A DNA stretch of 64,000 nt, taken from Bacilli bacterium (lineage in GTDB: Bacteria; Bacillota_I; Bacilli_A; RF39; UBA660). The stretch covers positions 78,722 to 142,721 of the forward strand of contig JAFWKJ010000008.1 of NCBI GenBank assembly GCA_017511375.1, written 5' to 3'. How positions within the stretch are numbered: the stretch's first letter is position 1; the number at the start of each line of letters is the position of its first letter. The notes under the pieces are model-generated. The model ran no database searches. It was not told the origin of the DNA and was given only the letters and a program-made list of their open reading frames with translations. Shown in pieces: positions 1 to 8,823 of the stretch. A program made the translations under genes and the position numbers.

Positions 1-110
1 TTGTTAATTTTATGGGGGCTGTTATTTTTTCCATTATTGGATATTTATATTTGAAAAATAAAGAAAGATATGAGTTTATTGAAGTCATAATTCCCAAAAA
101 GAAGAAGTAG
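1..110 (+). CDS. C-terminal end of a membrane protein (5' partial)
   Basis: A reading frame is open from the left edge to the TAG at 108-110. The visible 35 residues are one hydrophobic helix (VNFMGAVIFSIIGYLYL) followed by a charged tail ending in four lysines, which suggests a cytoplasmic C-terminus. It stops 10 bases before the next gene, so the two are probably cotranscribed. Too little remains to name a family. Confidence 0.6.
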   Translation, partial: VNFMGAVIFSIIGYLYLKNKERYEFIEVIIPKKKK

Positions 111-120
111 GAATGATAAT

Positions 121-837
121 ATGAAAAATGAAAAGAGAAAGAGAATTAATGAGAGCAGATTAGCCATCAAGTTATTTATGTGTTTAATCTATTTAATTGT
201 AATTACCATACTATTTGTATGTTCTTATCGTCTATTTGAAGAAAAGGACAAAATAGTACCTTGGTCTGATGTAGAGAACGTAGAAGATTACACCTATATG
301 ACGATTTGTAGAATGTCTGAAAAATTTGCTTATTATGAAGAAGCAAACGTAGGAATTCATTTCGTGATAGAAAAAGAAGATACCGGGCAATGGCACACTT
401 ATATCATTGCCATTAACGAAAATGACTATGATAGTTATAAAAAAATAATTGATTATTCCTACGAAAGAACAGATAAAGAACCAAAACCCAAAAAGGTTTA
501 TGGATATCCTGTCATTGTAAATGAAGAAATCAAAGAATTAGCTATTAAAAATATAGAAAACTTTGTACCAGCAGATAACGAAGTAAAAATTACAGCGGAA
601 AACTATGAATCCTACCTTACAAATAGTTATTTAGATACAACAAAAAGTAAAGAAGATAGATTTAGTAATATGTTATTTGCCTCTTTATTATTACTATTTG
701 TTACCTTTGTATTATTGATAGCTACTATTTTTAATAAAGATAAAATTGTAGATAAAGTGGATAATACAATTGATAAAGAAATAGATCGCGCAAGATTTAT
801 GTTTGAAAAGCAAAGACAAAAGAAACTAAAAAAATAA
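121..837 (+). CDS. Hypothetical protein with two transmembrane helices
   Basis: This is a 238-residue protein. Helices lie at about residues 16-37 and 182-204, with a hydrophilic domain of roughly 140 residues between them that is probably extracellular, and a basic cytosolic tail. The ATG follows an AGGAA-type ribosome binding site and the gene sits 10 bases after a partial membrane-protein gene, suggesting an operon. The central domain shows no motif I recognise. A hairpin terminator follows the stop, so the transcript ends here. Function unknown. Confidence 0.75.
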   Translation: MKNEKRKRINESRLAIKLFMCLIYLIVITILFVCSYRLFEEKDKIVPWSDVENVEDYTYMTICRMSEKFAYYEEANVGIHFVIEKEDTGQWHTYIIAINENDYDSYKKIIDYSYERTDKEPKPKKVYGYPVIVNEEIKELAIKNIENFVPADNEVKITAENYESYLTNSYLDTTKSKEDRFSNMLFASLLLLFVTFVLLIATIFNKDKIVDKVDNTIDKEIDRARFMFEKQRQKKLKK

Positions 838-863
838 CTACTGTTTACACAGTAGTTTTATTA
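836..863 (+). terminator. Intrinsic terminator
   Basis: An 8-bp stem (AACTACTG/CAGTAGTT) with a 6-base loop and a short T-rich tail, overlapping the stop codon of the preceding gene. Confidence 0.65.
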
Positions 864-900
864 TGAAATTTTATGATATAATAATAATGAGGTGCTTACG

Positions 901-2127
901 ATGAAGTTTCAAGAAATTACCGAAAAAGAATATAGACAATTTTGGGAAAACCATCCCTTAAAAACATTTTTGTCAGCCCCTGAAATATCAAAATTAAGAG
1001 AGAAACAAAATTGGGAGACAAATTATGTAGGCGTAAAAGAAGGAAAGAAACTATTAGCCGCAACGATGTTGTTATCTCATAAAAGACATTTTAATAAAAA
1101 AGAGTTTTATTCTCCAAGGGGATATTTACTAGACTTTCATAATAAAGAGTTAGTGTCTTTTTTCACACAAGAATTAAAGAAATATATTAAAGCTAAAAAT
1201 GGATATATCTTTAGAGTAGATCCTTATATAATTTATAGACAAAGAGATTTAGATGGAAATATTGTAGAAGAGGGAGAAGATAATAGAGAGGTAGTAGAGC
1301 ACCTAAAAGAATTAGGCTTCAAGAAAGTACCAATTGAAGATACTGAACAAGTAATTTGGATGTTTTCTCTAGACTTAGAAGGAAAAACAGAAGAACAAAT
1401 CTTAAAGGAAATGAAACCTAATACGAGAAATCAGATTAAGAAAACAGAAAAGTTTGGTATTACAGTTAATGAAATATCTTATGATGAACTAGATCGTTTT
1501 CAAAATATCATGGTAGAAACAGGAGAGAGAAAAGGATTTAAAGTGAGAAGTTTATCTTACTTCCAAGAAATGTATAAATTATTCCATGATAAGGAAGAAG
1601 TGAAATATTTTATTACAGAATTAAATTTAAAGAAATATGTACAAGGGTTTGAGAAAGAAAAACAAGAAAAAATAGATAAAATGAATAGTTTAAGTGATGC
1701 GAAATATAATGATGGAGCTAAAAAGAATTTAACAAACGAAATTGCATCTTTTGATAAAAGAATTCAGGAATCAAAAGAAATCATGGAACAAACGGGAAAA
1801 GAGATTATTACTTTATCAGGTTCTATGTTCATGTTAATTCAACCGGAAGTAATTTATCTATCGAGTGGAAACTATGAAGAATATATGAAGTTTAATTCTC
1901 AATACTTGATACAATGGGAACTAATCAAATATGGAATTGAGAATGGATTTAAAAAACATAATTTCTATGGGATTCCAGCAAATATCAATGAACATCCAAA
2001 AGACTATGGAATATATGAATTTAAAAGAGGATTTAATGGGTATGTAGAAGAACTAATAGGAGAATATGAACTTCCTATTACGTGGCATTATAAACTCATG
2101 AAAATAATACATAAGATAAGAGGGTAG
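901..2127 (+). CDS. FemABX-type aminoacyltransferase for the peptidoglycan cross-bridge
   Basis: A 408-residue protein of FemA/FemX/MurM type. These enzymes use aminoacyl-tRNA to add amino acids to the lysine side chain of lipid II, building the interpeptide bridge at the inner face of the membrane. The sequence shows the family layout of two GNAT-like subdomains with an inserted charged coiled coil (about residues 245-300) that resembles the seryl-tRNA-synthetase-like arm. The final part (KYGIENGFKKHNFYGIPAN) matches the conserved family end. The start is the ATG nine bases after GAGGTG rather than the ATG at 892, which overlaps that site. TSCPD and lysozyme genes follow closely. The amino acid transferred cannot be read from sequence. 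Confidence 0.88.
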   Translation: MKFQEITEKEYRQFWENHPLKTFLSAPEISKLREKQNWETNYVGVKEGKKLLAATMLLSHKRHFNKKEFYSPRGYLLDFHNKELVSFFTQELKKYIKAKNGYIFRVDPYIIYRQRDLDGNIVEEGEDNREVVEHLKELGFKKVPIEDTEQVIWMFSLDLEGKTEEQILKEMKPNTRNQIKKTEKFGITVNEISYDELDRFQNIMVETGERKGFKVRSLSYFQEMYKLFHDKEEVKYFITELNLKKYVQGFEKEKQEKIDKMNSLSDAKYNDGAKKNLTNEIASFDKRIQESKEIMEQTGKEIITLSGSMFMLIQPEVIYLSSGNYEEYMKFNSQYLIQWELIKYGIENGFKKHNFYGIPANINEHPKDYGIYEFKRGFNGYVEELIGEYELPITWHYKLMKIIHKIRG

Positions 2128-2131
2128 TGTT

Positions 2132-2377
2132 ATGCATAAAACATATAAGACACATGGTACATGTTCTGTACAAATTGATTTTGATGTAGAAGACGGAAAA
2201 ATATATAATTTAAAATATTTAGGTGGTTGTAACGGAAACCTAAAAGGAATTGCAGCCTTAGTAGAAGGACAAGACATAGAAACGGTAAAAAAGAAATTAA
2301 AAGGGATTAATTGTAATGGAAGAGGAACATCTTGTCCAGATCAACTTGCAAAAGCATTAGAAGAAATATCCAAATAG
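2132..2377 (+). CDS. TSCPD-domain protein
   Basis: An 81-residue protein with the TSCPD signature near its C-terminus (GRGTSCPDQLAKAL) and a Cys in the conserved GGCNGN turn. Small stand-alone TSCPD proteins are widespread in anaerobic Firmicutes. Their role is not established, although the same domain occurs at the end of some vitamin-B12-dependent ribonucleotide reductases. It begins 4 bases after the FemAB gene and is probably translated from the same message. Confidence 0.85.
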   Translation: MHKTYKTHGTCSVQIDFDVEDGKIYNLKYLGGCNGNLKGIAALVEGQDIETVKKKLKGINCNGRGTSCPDQLAKALEEISK

Positions 2378-2413
2378 GGTATTTTTTTAGAAGAAAAAGA
2401 ATAGGGTGAGAAT

Positions 2414-3607
2414 ATGAAAAAGAAAATAGTAATCATCACAGTTGTACTATTGTTACTTGTTTCTGCCTTCTTTATAGGGAAAAAACTTATTTGGAATTAT
2501 AAAGTGGCTCATGCAGAAAAAATTGTAGAATTGGTAAGAGATGAAGTGTTAGTATATGATAATATTCGCATCAAAAAACTTATCAAGAATATCAATGGTA
2601 CTCTAACAACCAATCCCAAAATAGATACTTCTAAACTGGGAAGTCAAACTGTTAAATTTAATTACACAACGGATGAAGGATATCCAGTATCTTACGAAGT
2701 AGAAATAAAAGTTGTGGATGTGACCCTTCCTATGATTTTTCAAGTAAAAAATAAAACGATTTATACGGGATATGAAGGAGATCTTGCAAAAGACTTATTT
2801 TGTGGAGATAACTATGATCCCAATCCAAAATGTTATATTAAAGGAGAGTATGATGTAAATACTCCTGGAAATTATGAGATAACTTTTATTGGCGAAGATT
2901 CCTCTGGAAACAAGGCAACTAATAACTTTACCCTAACCGTAAAAGAAAAGCCAAAATCATCTAGGGGAGGGGGAAGTTATGATTATACAGATTTTAATGA
3001 GATTAAAGATAATTATAAAAAACCAGGTGTTCAATTAGGAATAGATGTTTCCCATTGGCAAGGAGACATAGATTTTCAAAAAGTAAAAGAAGCAGGTGTT
3101 GAATTTGCCTATATACGTGTAGGTAGAGGAGATGGCATCGGACAAGACTATGTGTTAGACGATAAGTTTGAACAAAACATAAAAGGCTTTAATCAGGTAG
3201 GAATTCCTGTAGGAATATATTTCTATTCAAATGCCAATAGTAAAAAAGATGCTGAAAAAGAAGCAAAGTGGATTTTAAAGCAGATTAAAAAATATAATGT
3301 TGAATTAGAAATTGTATTTGATTGGGAAAACTGGAGTGACTTTCAATATTATGATTTAAGCTTTTATGGATTAAACGAAACCAAAAAAGCCTTTATCGAT
3401 ACAGTAGAAGAAAAAGGATATAAAGGAATGCTTTATTCATCAAAAAGTTATCTAGAGACCATTTGGACCTCAAATAAAGATGTATGGCTTGCACACTATA
3501 CAAAAGAAACAAATTACACGGGAAGTTATAAAGTATGGCAATTATGTGATGATGGAAAAATTGAGGGAATAGATGGCTATGTAGATTTAGATTTACGATA
3601 TACATAA
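2414..3607 (+). CDS. Membrane-anchored GH25 lysozyme with Ig-like domain
   Basis: A 397-residue protein. Residues 5-25 form an uncleaved-looking signal anchor. Residues of about 100-180 resemble a DUF5011/HYR-type beta-sandwich (ending GEDSSGNKATNNFTLTVKEK). A Gly/Ser-rich linker leads to a GH25 muramidase domain from about 204 to the end. The catalytic features are visible: DVSHWQG at the start of the barrel and FDWEN carrying the DxE acid pair. GH25 enzymes cut the MurNAc-GlcNAc bond of peptidoglycan, here probably in the host's own wall. It follows the FemAB and TSCPD genes, consistent with an envelope operon. The start has a good ribosome site (AGGGTGAGAAT-ATG). Confidence 0.9.
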   Translation: MKKKIVIITVVLLLLVSAFFIGKKLIWNYKVAHAEKIVELVRDEVLVYDNIRIKKLIKNINGTLTTNPKIDTSKLGSQTVKFNYTTDEGYPVSYEVEIKVVDVTLPMIFQVKNKTIYTGYEGDLAKDLFCGDNYDPNPKCYIKGEYDVNTPGNYEITFIGEDSSGNKATNNFTLTVKEKPKSSRGGGSYDYTDFNEIKDNYKKPGVQLGIDVSHWQGDIDFQKVKEAGVEFAYIRVGRGDGIGQDYVLDDKFEQNIKGFNQVGIPVGIYFYSNANSKKDAEKEAKWILKQIKKYNVELEIVFDWENWSDFQYYDLSFYGLNETKKAFIDTVEEKGYKGMLYSSKSYLETIWTSNKDVWLAHYTKETNYTGSYKVWQLCDDGKIEGIDGYVDLDLRYT

Positions 3608-3608
3608 A

Positions 3609-3632
3609 AAAACAGAAGTTAAACTTCTGTAG
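3609..3632 (-). terminator. Intrinsic terminator for the minus-strand DUF2752 gene
   Basis: An 8-bp stem (ACAGAAGT/ACTTCTGT). Read on the minus strand it is followed by seven T, so it terminates the leftward gene whose stop lies inside it. On the plus strand there is no T tract, so it stops the lysozyme transcript less well. Confidence 0.65.
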
Positions 3633-4047
3633 GAATTAAATAGATAAAAGTATCTAGATTTCTAAGAATCATATATAGGATTAAAATAATAATCAAAATA
3701 ATCCAAACTTTCATAGAAGGAAGTACAAATACTTTCTTCTTTTTATATACAATTCCCATAAAAATAAGATAAATCAAACCTATAAATAATAAAATGAATA
3801 ATAAAGGATTCCATCTAAAGGCTTGGTAAAAATCAAAATGTAAAAGAGATAGAATCATTCTTGTACCACCACAACCGGGACAATACAAATGAAAAAGAGT
3901 GTGAATTGGACATTCATAATTAATTAAGTTTAAAATGCAAAACCAAAAAAGGGAGAATAAAAAAAGAATGAAAAGGAAAAAGCCCTGCCTTGGCGAGGGC
4001 TTTTTATTAGAAATTATAACTAGCGTTTTCAATAATTGCTGCCGCAT
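3619..4047 (-). CDS. DUF2752 membrane protein (start uncertain)
   Basis: DUF2752 proteins are small membrane proteins with a conserved cysteine motif, seen here as LYCPGCGGTRM, followed by two hydrophobic helices. The family's function is unknown. The longest frame gives 142 residues but starts inside the upstream zinc-ribbon gene without a convincing ribosome site. The first residues (KKPSPRQG) are encoded by a strong hairpin terminator. No in-frame ATG, GTG or TTG occurs between that hairpin and the first membrane helix. The gene therefore starts by coupling within its neighbour, or uses a rare ATT start, or has lost its start. Confidence 0.7.
   Translation of the reverse strand: MRQQLLKTLVIISNKKPSPRQGFFLFILFLFSLFWFCILNLINYECPIHTLFHLYCPGCGGTRMILSLLHFDFYQAFRWNPLLFILLFIGLIYLIFMGIVYKKKKVFVLPSMKVWIILIIILILYMILRNLDTFIYLIPTEV
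3977..4006. terminator. Strong hairpin terminator between zinc-ribbon and DUF2752 genes
   Basis: The stem AGCCCTGCC/GGCGAGGGCT (one bulged G) is flanked by A and T runs, so it can act in both directions. On the minus strand it follows the stop of the zinc-ribbon gene (4007). It lies inside the only open frame that could supply an N-terminus for the DUF2752 gene. Confidence 0.8.
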
Positions 4048-4420
4048 ATCCGAAAATTGTTAATAGAAGAAGAACTACTATACCAATTGCAGAAATAATA
4101 ATACCAGCAATTGCCAATCCTTTTCCAGCTCCGTCATAATCTTTTGCTTTCGCAACACCAATGATAGATAAAATCAAACTAATCATGTTAAGGGAACCAC
4201 AACACAAAATAGTTGAAACTAATGAAACAACAAATCCTGCAATCGCCATACCATTAGACTTCTTAACTTGTGCTGGTGTTTGATTTACTACAACTGTAGT
4301 TCCTCCTTGTGCAGGTTGCGCATGTGCAACAGGAGCACCATTTACAGCTGTACCACAATTTGTACAAACATTATTACCTTCTGGAATTTCATTACCACAT
4401 TGGACACAAAACTTAGCCAT
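4007..4420 (-). CDS. Zinc-ribbon protein with DUF4190-like membrane domain
   Basis: A 137-residue protein. An N-terminal zinc ribbon (CVQCG ... CTNCG, residues 5-22) is followed by a flexible Ala/Gly/Gln linker and two hydrophobic helices of the DUF4190 kind. The conserved Gly-rich loop between the helices (AKDYDGAGKGLAIAGI) is present. Such proteins are common in Firmicutes and poorly characterised. The start has the site AGAGAGGTGTTTTGA-ATG. The architecture recurs in this window (57676, and in reverse order at 22402). Confidence 0.8.
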   Translation of the reverse strand: MAKFCVQCGNEIPEGNNVCTNCGTAVNGAPVAHAQPAQGGTTVVVNQTPAQVKKSNGMAIAGFVVSLVSTILCCGSLNMISLILSIIGVAKAKDYDGAGKGLAIAGIIISAIGIVVLLLLTIFGYAAAIIENASYNF

Positions 4421-4480
4421 TCAAAACACCTCTCTCTAATTTTGATTATATCTTAATTATTAGGGATAAGCAACCATTTT

Positions 4481-5161
4481 TTATGTATACTTCTTTAGAG
4501 AAATAATTACATGATCGCTTTTAGTATTTTTAATAATTCCCACAAATTGATACTTACCAATTTTTCGAATACTAAAAGTATCTCCTTCTTTTAATTTATA
4601 AGAAGAACTTTTTAATATTTCATAATTTAGTAATACCTCTTTCTTCTTTAAATAGACCTCTATTTTTCCTCTTCCTACATGTAAAAGAGAGGAAAGAACC
4701 GCATCCATTCTTGTACTAGAAACAATTAATTCTATTTCCTCATAGTTTCTCTCATACTTAGATAAAGTATCTATCGGTATTTCTTTTAATTCCACATGAC
4801 TATTTCTAACCATAAGGAAATTTGTTTCAAAATAGTTTTGTACAATAGGCAAGATGAATACATAATAATGATAATCATGAATAACAACATCTCCAAACAA
4901 ATCACTCGCAATATTTAAAGAATACATTGTACCCAAAATATCTTGATGACGAAGGGGACTTTTACAAATAATTTCATAAAGAAGTACTTGCGGAATACTT
5001 CCTGTATAAAGAATATTTTTTTCACTATCTGGATAAGGTGTATAAATAGAATACTCATTCTTTTTCATATGAGAAGCTACTTGCTTTAATTCATGGGGAT
5101 TTAAAAAGTAAGTAGAATGAGAATTAAAAAATCTAGTTAAGTTTTTTTGAATTAAATACAT
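4481..5161 (-). CDS. ylmH: YlmH-like S4-domain RNA-binding protein
   Basis: A 226-residue protein matching the YlmH family. YlmH binds RNA/ribosomes through an S4 domain and is linked to ribosome rescue and to cell division in Gram-positives. The N-terminal half carries the conserved GDVVIHD-type strand and the C-terminal 70 residues form the S4 fold (STRMDAVLSSLLHVGRGK, then the EGDTFSIRKIGKY end). In many Firmicutes it lies in the division cluster; here it stands alone. I prefer the second of two near-adjacent ATGs because AGAGG then sits 7 bases upstream; starting at 5167 would leave no spacing. Confidence 0.85.
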   Translation of the reverse strand: MYLIQKNLTRFFNSHSTYFLNPHELKQVASHMKKNEYSIYTPYPDSEKNILYTGSIPQVLLYEIICKSPLRHQDILGTMYSLNIASDLFGDVVIHDYHYYVFILPIVQNYFETNFLMVRNSHVELKEIPIDTLSKYERNYEEIELIVSSTRMDAVLSSLLHVGRGKIEVYLKKKEVLLNYEILKSSSYKLKEGDTFSIRKIGKYQFVGIIKNTKSDHVIISLKKYT

Positions 5162-5184
5162 ATCCATTCCTCTTTTTCAACATT

Positions 5185-5202
5185 ATTATATCATGTTATA
5201 AT
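5185..5202. promoter_or_regulatory. Face-to-face -10 boxes of divergent promoters
   Basis: ATTATA (5185-5190, TATAAT on the minus strand) and TATAAT (5197-5202, plus strand) lie 6 bases apart between the divergent ylmH and ASCH genes. Both are at the right distance from their genes, and they overlap so closely that simultaneous use is unlikely. No clear -35 boxes are seen. Confidence 0.5.
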
Positions 5203-5224
5203 AAAGGAAAAGAGAGGAATCATT

Positions 5225-5611
5225 ATGAAAGTAATTTCTTTAAAACAACCATTTGCTAGTTTGATTGCTGAAGGATATAAAGAATATGAATTTAGAACTT
5301 GGAAAACATCTTATCGAGGAGAAATATATATTCATGCCGGTTTAAGTATAGACAAAGAAGCAATGAAACGATTTGAATATTTAAATTTAGATTATCCACA
5401 AGGACAAATCATCGCAAAGTGTAATATTACAGACTGTGTTTTAATAGATGAGAAAATGAAAGAGTTATTAAAGAAAAAAGATCCTATCGTTTATCAAGGA
5501 GCTATTCTAAGCAATAAGAAAGAATATGGATTTAAATTAGAAAATATAGAAAAGATAAAACCTATCAAAACAAAAGGGAAATTATCTATATGGGAATATA
5601 AAGAAAAATAG
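5225..5611 (+). CDS. ASCH-domain protein
   Basis: A 128-residue single-domain ASCH protein. The family start is clear (MKVISLKQPFASLIAEG), as are the FRTW and YIHAG strands. ASCH domains have a PUA-like beta-barrel fold and are proposed to bind RNA; some members cleave or deacylate modified nucleosides such as N4-acetylcytidine. The substrate here cannot be told. It has AGAGAGGAATC-ATG upstream and ends in a bidirectional terminator. Confidence 0.85.
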   Translation: MKVISLKQPFASLIAEGYKEYEFRTWKTSYRGEIYIHAGLSIDKEAMKRFEYLNLDYPQGQIIAKCNITDCVLIDEKMKELLKKKDPIVYQGAILSNKKEYGFKLENIEKIKPIKTKGKLSIWEYKEK

Positions 5612-5632
5612 TTCATAAGAACTATTTTTTTA
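5605..5632. terminator. Bidirectional terminator between convergent genes
   Basis: AAAATAGTTC/GAACTATTTT stem with a 4-base loop, and A and T runs on both sides. It closes both the ASCH gene and the convergent minus-strand helical-protein gene. Confidence 0.8.
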
Positions 5633-6058
5633 TAAATATCGTTTTAATTTCTCATAATACTTATCTTGTAAATGAAGATACTCTTCACAAATAGATTTTA
5701 CTTTTTTATCCATCTTTTTATGATTTAAAATTTTGTTTCCTTCAATAATTCCCATAACTGTACCATTTAATAATAATTCCGCAAGTTTAGAGACACTATC
5801 ATCCAACAAAGTATCTTTCATAATCCCATACCAAGTCATCATCTTTTCCATCGTATTGGCCTTATGAATTTCTTCTTCTGTATATTCATGATAGAGTTTA
5901 ATAATCTTATCAGATAATTCTACATATTTATCATAAAACTCTACATTTAAATCATGAAAACCATATTCATCATTCTTTTTAAGAATCATATCAATGGCTT
6001 CAATTCCCATACTACAACCTTTATTGATTTCATCTAAAACATTTAAATTCGTATCCAT
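5630..6058 (-). CDS. Helical-bundle protein, DUF2383/ferritin-like fold (tentative)
   Basis: A 142-residue, almost entirely helical soluble protein. Two related segments each begin with a long helix (NVLDEINKGCSMGIEAIDMI and KLAELLLNGTVMGIIEGNKI), the pattern of DUF2383 four-helix bundles. I do not see the full set of metal-ligand Glu/His residues, so enzymatic ferritin chemistry is not supported. The start is taken at the ATG after GGGAGGATTCT; the longer frame to 6112 has no such site. Confidence 0.6.
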   Translation of the reverse strand: MDTNLNVLDEINKGCSMGIEAIDMILKKNDEYGFHDLNVEFYDKYVELSDKIIKLYHEYTEEEIHKANTMEKMMTWYGIMKDTLLDDSVSKLAELLLNGTVMGIIEGNKILNHKKMDKKVKSICEEYLHLQDKYYEKLKRYL

Positions 6059-6205
6059 AGAATCCTCCCGTAATAGTATGAGTCGTATTAGATAGATTAT
6101 ACATGAAATCATATTTACGGAAGAAAAAGGGTGTTATATAATAAAGATAGATAATTAAAAGATAATGTGATATAATATACAAGAACCAAAAAGGAGGTGG
6201 AGTAT

Positions 6206-7309
6206 ATGAAAAAAGTTGTAATCGGAATGAGTGGAGGAGTAGATTCTAGTGTTGCTGCCATCCTACTAAAAAAACAAGGCTATGAAGTAATAGGGTTATT
6301 TATGAGAAACTGGGATTCCTTGGCAGATGGAGAACTAAATGGACCTGCAACAGAGAAAGGAATCTGCCCACAAGAAGAAGATTATAATGATGCCAAAGCA
6401 GTATGTGAAAAATTAGGAATCCCCTTACATAGAAAAGATTTTGTAAAAGAGTATTGGGACTATGTATTTACATACTTCTTAGAGGAATTAAAAAACGGAC
6501 GTACTCCAAATCCAGATATTATGTGTAATAAATATATAAAATTTGATATGTTTGCCGAAGAGGCAAGAAAACTCGGAGCAGACTATATCGCAACAGGTCA
6601 TTATGCAAGACTAAAAGATGGAAAACTTCTAAGAGGAGTTGATTCTAATAAAGATCAAACTTATTTCTTATGCCAAGTATCTCGTGAACAATTTAATAAT
6701 GTATTATTTCCTATAGGAGATATGGAAAAGAAAGAAGTTAGAAAAATAGCAGAAGAGTATGACTTAATTACTGCCAAGAAAAAAGACTCTACAGGAATAT
6801 GTTTTATTGGAGAAAGAAATTTTAAAAACTTCTTAAAGAATTATCTTCCAAATCAACCAGGAGATGTTGTAAATATTGAAACAGGAAAAACAATTGGAAA
6901 ACATATTGGTTTGATGAATTATACCATTGGGCAAAGAAAAGGGCTTAATATTGGTGGAACAGAAGATAAGATGTTTGTAGTGGGAAAAGACCTAAATAAA
7001 AACATATTATATATCTGTTTAGGAGAAGATAATGATTATTTAATAAGTACATCTTGTTTAGTAGAACAGGTAAATTATTTAGGAAATGAGAAAATAGAAA
7101 AGTGTACTGCTAAATTCCGTTATCGCCAACAAGATGTTCCGGTAGAATTAGAATGGTTAGATAATGGAAATGTATTAGTAAGATATCCACAAGGAGTAAA
7201 ATCAGTGACACCAGGACAAGCTTGTGTATTCTATAATGGGGAAGAGTGCCTTGGTGGTGGAATTATTAAAGAAGTACAAAAGGAAGGAAAGAAACTTTGG
7301 TACTTGTAG
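6206..7309 (+). CDS. mnmA: tRNA-specific 2-thiouridylase MnmA
   Basis: A 367-residue enzyme that adds sulfur to U34 of tRNA-Lys, -Glu and -Gln. Visible features: the ATP pyrophosphatase loop SGGVDSS at residues 9-15, the first catalytic Cys in [12 protein letters not shown], the second in [11 protein letters not shown], and the C-terminal beta-barrel ending in ECLGGGII. Length is normal for the family. The start is the ATG six bases after AAGGAGGTGG; an in-frame GTG at 6197 lies inside that ribosome site. An XRE regulator gene follows 10 bases after the stop. Confidence 0.96.
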   Translation: MKKVVIGMSGGVDSSVAAILLKKQGYEVIGLFMRNWDSLADGELNGPATEKGICPQEEDYNDAKAVCEKLGIPLHRKDFVKEYWDYVFTYFLEELKNGRTPNPDIMCNKYIKFDMFAEEARKLGADYIATGHYARLKDGKLLRGVDSNKDQTYFLCQVSREQFNNVLFPIGDMEKKEVRKIAEEYDLITAKKKDSTGICFIGERNFKNFLKNYLPNQPGDVVNIETGKTIGKHIGLMNYTIGQRKGLNIGGTEDKMFVVGKDLNKNILYICLGEDNDYLISTSCLVEQVNYLGNEKIEKCTAKFRYRQQDVPVELEWLDNGNVLVRYPQGVKSVTPGQACVFYNGEECLGGGIIKEVQKEGKKLWYL

Positions 7310-7319
7310 GAGGGATAGT

Positions 7320-8006
7320 ATGGATCAAGATAAAATTGGTAATTTTATAAAATCAATCCGACTAGAAAACAATTTAACCCAAAAAGAATTAGCAGATAGG
7401 TTAGGAGTAACCTATCAAGCAGTATCAAAGTGGGAAAATGGAAAAAATGTTCCAGACATTGGTATACTAAAACAAATTTGTGAAGAGTTTGATATCAATA
7501 TGGATGAACTATTAAATGGAGAAAAAGGCCCAAAACAAAAGAAGAATTATGGGATAATTATAATTCCCGTTATAATGGTTGTGATAGGAATCATTTTAAT
7601 AGGACTTATCAATCAACCAAAAGATTTTGAATTTAAAACGATTTCTTCAAAATGTACGGATTTTAAAATAACAGGAAGTGCTGCTTATAATAAAGAGAAA
7701 ACATCTATCTATATTTCTAATATAGAATTTTGTGGAAAAGAAGACACAGAAGTTTATAAAGAGATAGAATGTAATTTGTTTGAAAAAGAAAATAATACGA
7801 AAACAAGAATTAGTTCTTGCGCAATCAAAAATAATACAACTTTAGAAGACTTCTTAAGAGATACGGATATTAAAGTAGATAATTATTCTCTTGCTTGTAA
7901 AAATTTAACATCTTCTACTTTATTCTTAGAGATAGAAGCCCTTACCAAAGAAAATAAAACAATTACTTACACGATCCCTATTAAATTAAATGATACATGT
8001 AAATAA
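7320..8006 (+). CDS. XRE-family regulator with membrane helix and extracytoplasmic domain
   Basis: A 228-residue protein. Residues 5-62 are an HTH_3 domain (TQKELADRLGVTYQAVSKWE is the recognition part). One membrane helix follows at about residues 78-98, then a 130-residue domain rich in beta strands containing five cysteines. A DNA-binding domain on one side of the membrane and a sensor-like domain on the other suggests a one-component membrane regulator, but the targets and signal are unknown. Ribosome site GGAGGGATAGT fixes the ATG at 7320. A terminator follows. Confidence 0.82.
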   Translation: MDQDKIGNFIKSIRLENNLTQKELADRLGVTYQAVSKWENGKNVPDIGILKQICEEFDINMDELLNGEKGPKQKKNYGIIIIPVIMVVIGIILIGLINQPKDFEFKTISSKCTDFKITGSAAYNKEKTSIYISNIEFCGKEDTEVYKEIECNLFEKENNTKTRISSCAIKNNTTLEDFLRDTDIKVDNYSLACKNLTSSTLFLEIEALTKENKTITYTIPIKLNDTCK

Positions 8007-8034
8007 CTCAACAAATAGTTGAGTTATTTTTATG
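8002..8034 (+). terminator. Intrinsic terminator
   Basis: An 11-bp stem AATAACTCAAC/GTTGAGTTATT with a 5-base loop, ending in TTTTTAT, directly at the stop of the XRE-type gene. Confidence 0.85.
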
Positions 8035-8077
8035 GAAAAATGTCGAAAAAACAAGTATAATGATGACAGGTGATAAA

Positions 8078-8779
8078 ATGAAAAAAGGATTAAAAATATT
8101 ATTAATAGTGGTATTACTTCTAACGGTAACAGCATGTGGAGGTGTAGATAAATCATCAGATGCTTATCGTTTTAAAGAAGAGTATGAATCTATCAATGGC
8201 GAAGAGAATGGAAATGGTAATAACTATAGGGTTTTAGAAATACCTATCGATAATCCTATCGTGTATGCATCTACAGATGAAATCCTAGAAAAGATGGAGA
8301 AGAATGAATCCTTTGTTGTATACTTTGGTTTTGCAAGTTGTCCTTGGTGTCGGTCTATGATAGAAGAACTAATAAAAAGTGCTAAAGATCATGATATAGA
8401 TACCATCTATTATGTGGATATTTTAAATATTCGAGATCAATATCAAATAGATGATGAGGGAACTCCTCAAAGAACGAATGAAGGAACAGAAGGATATAGA
8501 AAACTGATAGAACAAATAGGGGATGTACTATCAGATTATACATTAAAGGATAAAGAAGGAAATGAAATATCTGCAGGAGAAAAAAGAATATATGCACCAA
8601 ATGTTGTGGCTATTGTAAATGGAAAAGCAGAAAAAATGGTAGAAGGAACCAGTGAAAAATTAGAGGACCCTTACGCAGAATTAACAGAGGACATGAAGAA
8701 AGAAAGTTATAATTCATTTAATTGTTTATGGGAATGTATTAATAACAACGCAAATATGTGTCAAAAGAATATGTGTTAA
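8078..8779 (+). CDS. Thioredoxin-like lipoprotein
   Basis: A 233-residue exported protein. The signal peptide ends in a lipobox (LLTVTAC), so Cys22 should be lipid-modified. The mature domain has a thioredoxin-like core with CPWC active site in VVYFGFASCPWCRSMIEEL. The C-terminus has four further cysteines (CLWECINNNANMCQKNMC), which could form structural disulfides or a metal site. Likely role: extracytoplasmic disulfide exchange. The start is the ATG preceded by AGGTGATAAA; the longer frame to 8060 covers the ribosome site. Confidence 0.82.
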   Translation: MKKGLKILLIVVLLLTVTACGGVDKSSDAYRFKEEYESINGEENGNGNNYRVLEIPIDNPIVYASTDEILEKMEKNESFVVYFGFASCPWCRSMIEELIKSAKDHDIDTIYYVDILNIRDQYQIDDEGTPQRTNEGTEGYRKLIEQIGDVLSDYTLKDKEGNEISAGEKRIYAPNVVAIVNGKAEKMVEGTSEKLEDPYAELTEDMKKESYNSFNCLWECINNNANMCQKNMC

Positions 8780-8823
8780 AAGTTGTGAAATAATATATAA
8801 TAGAGATAGTGAGGAGATGTATT

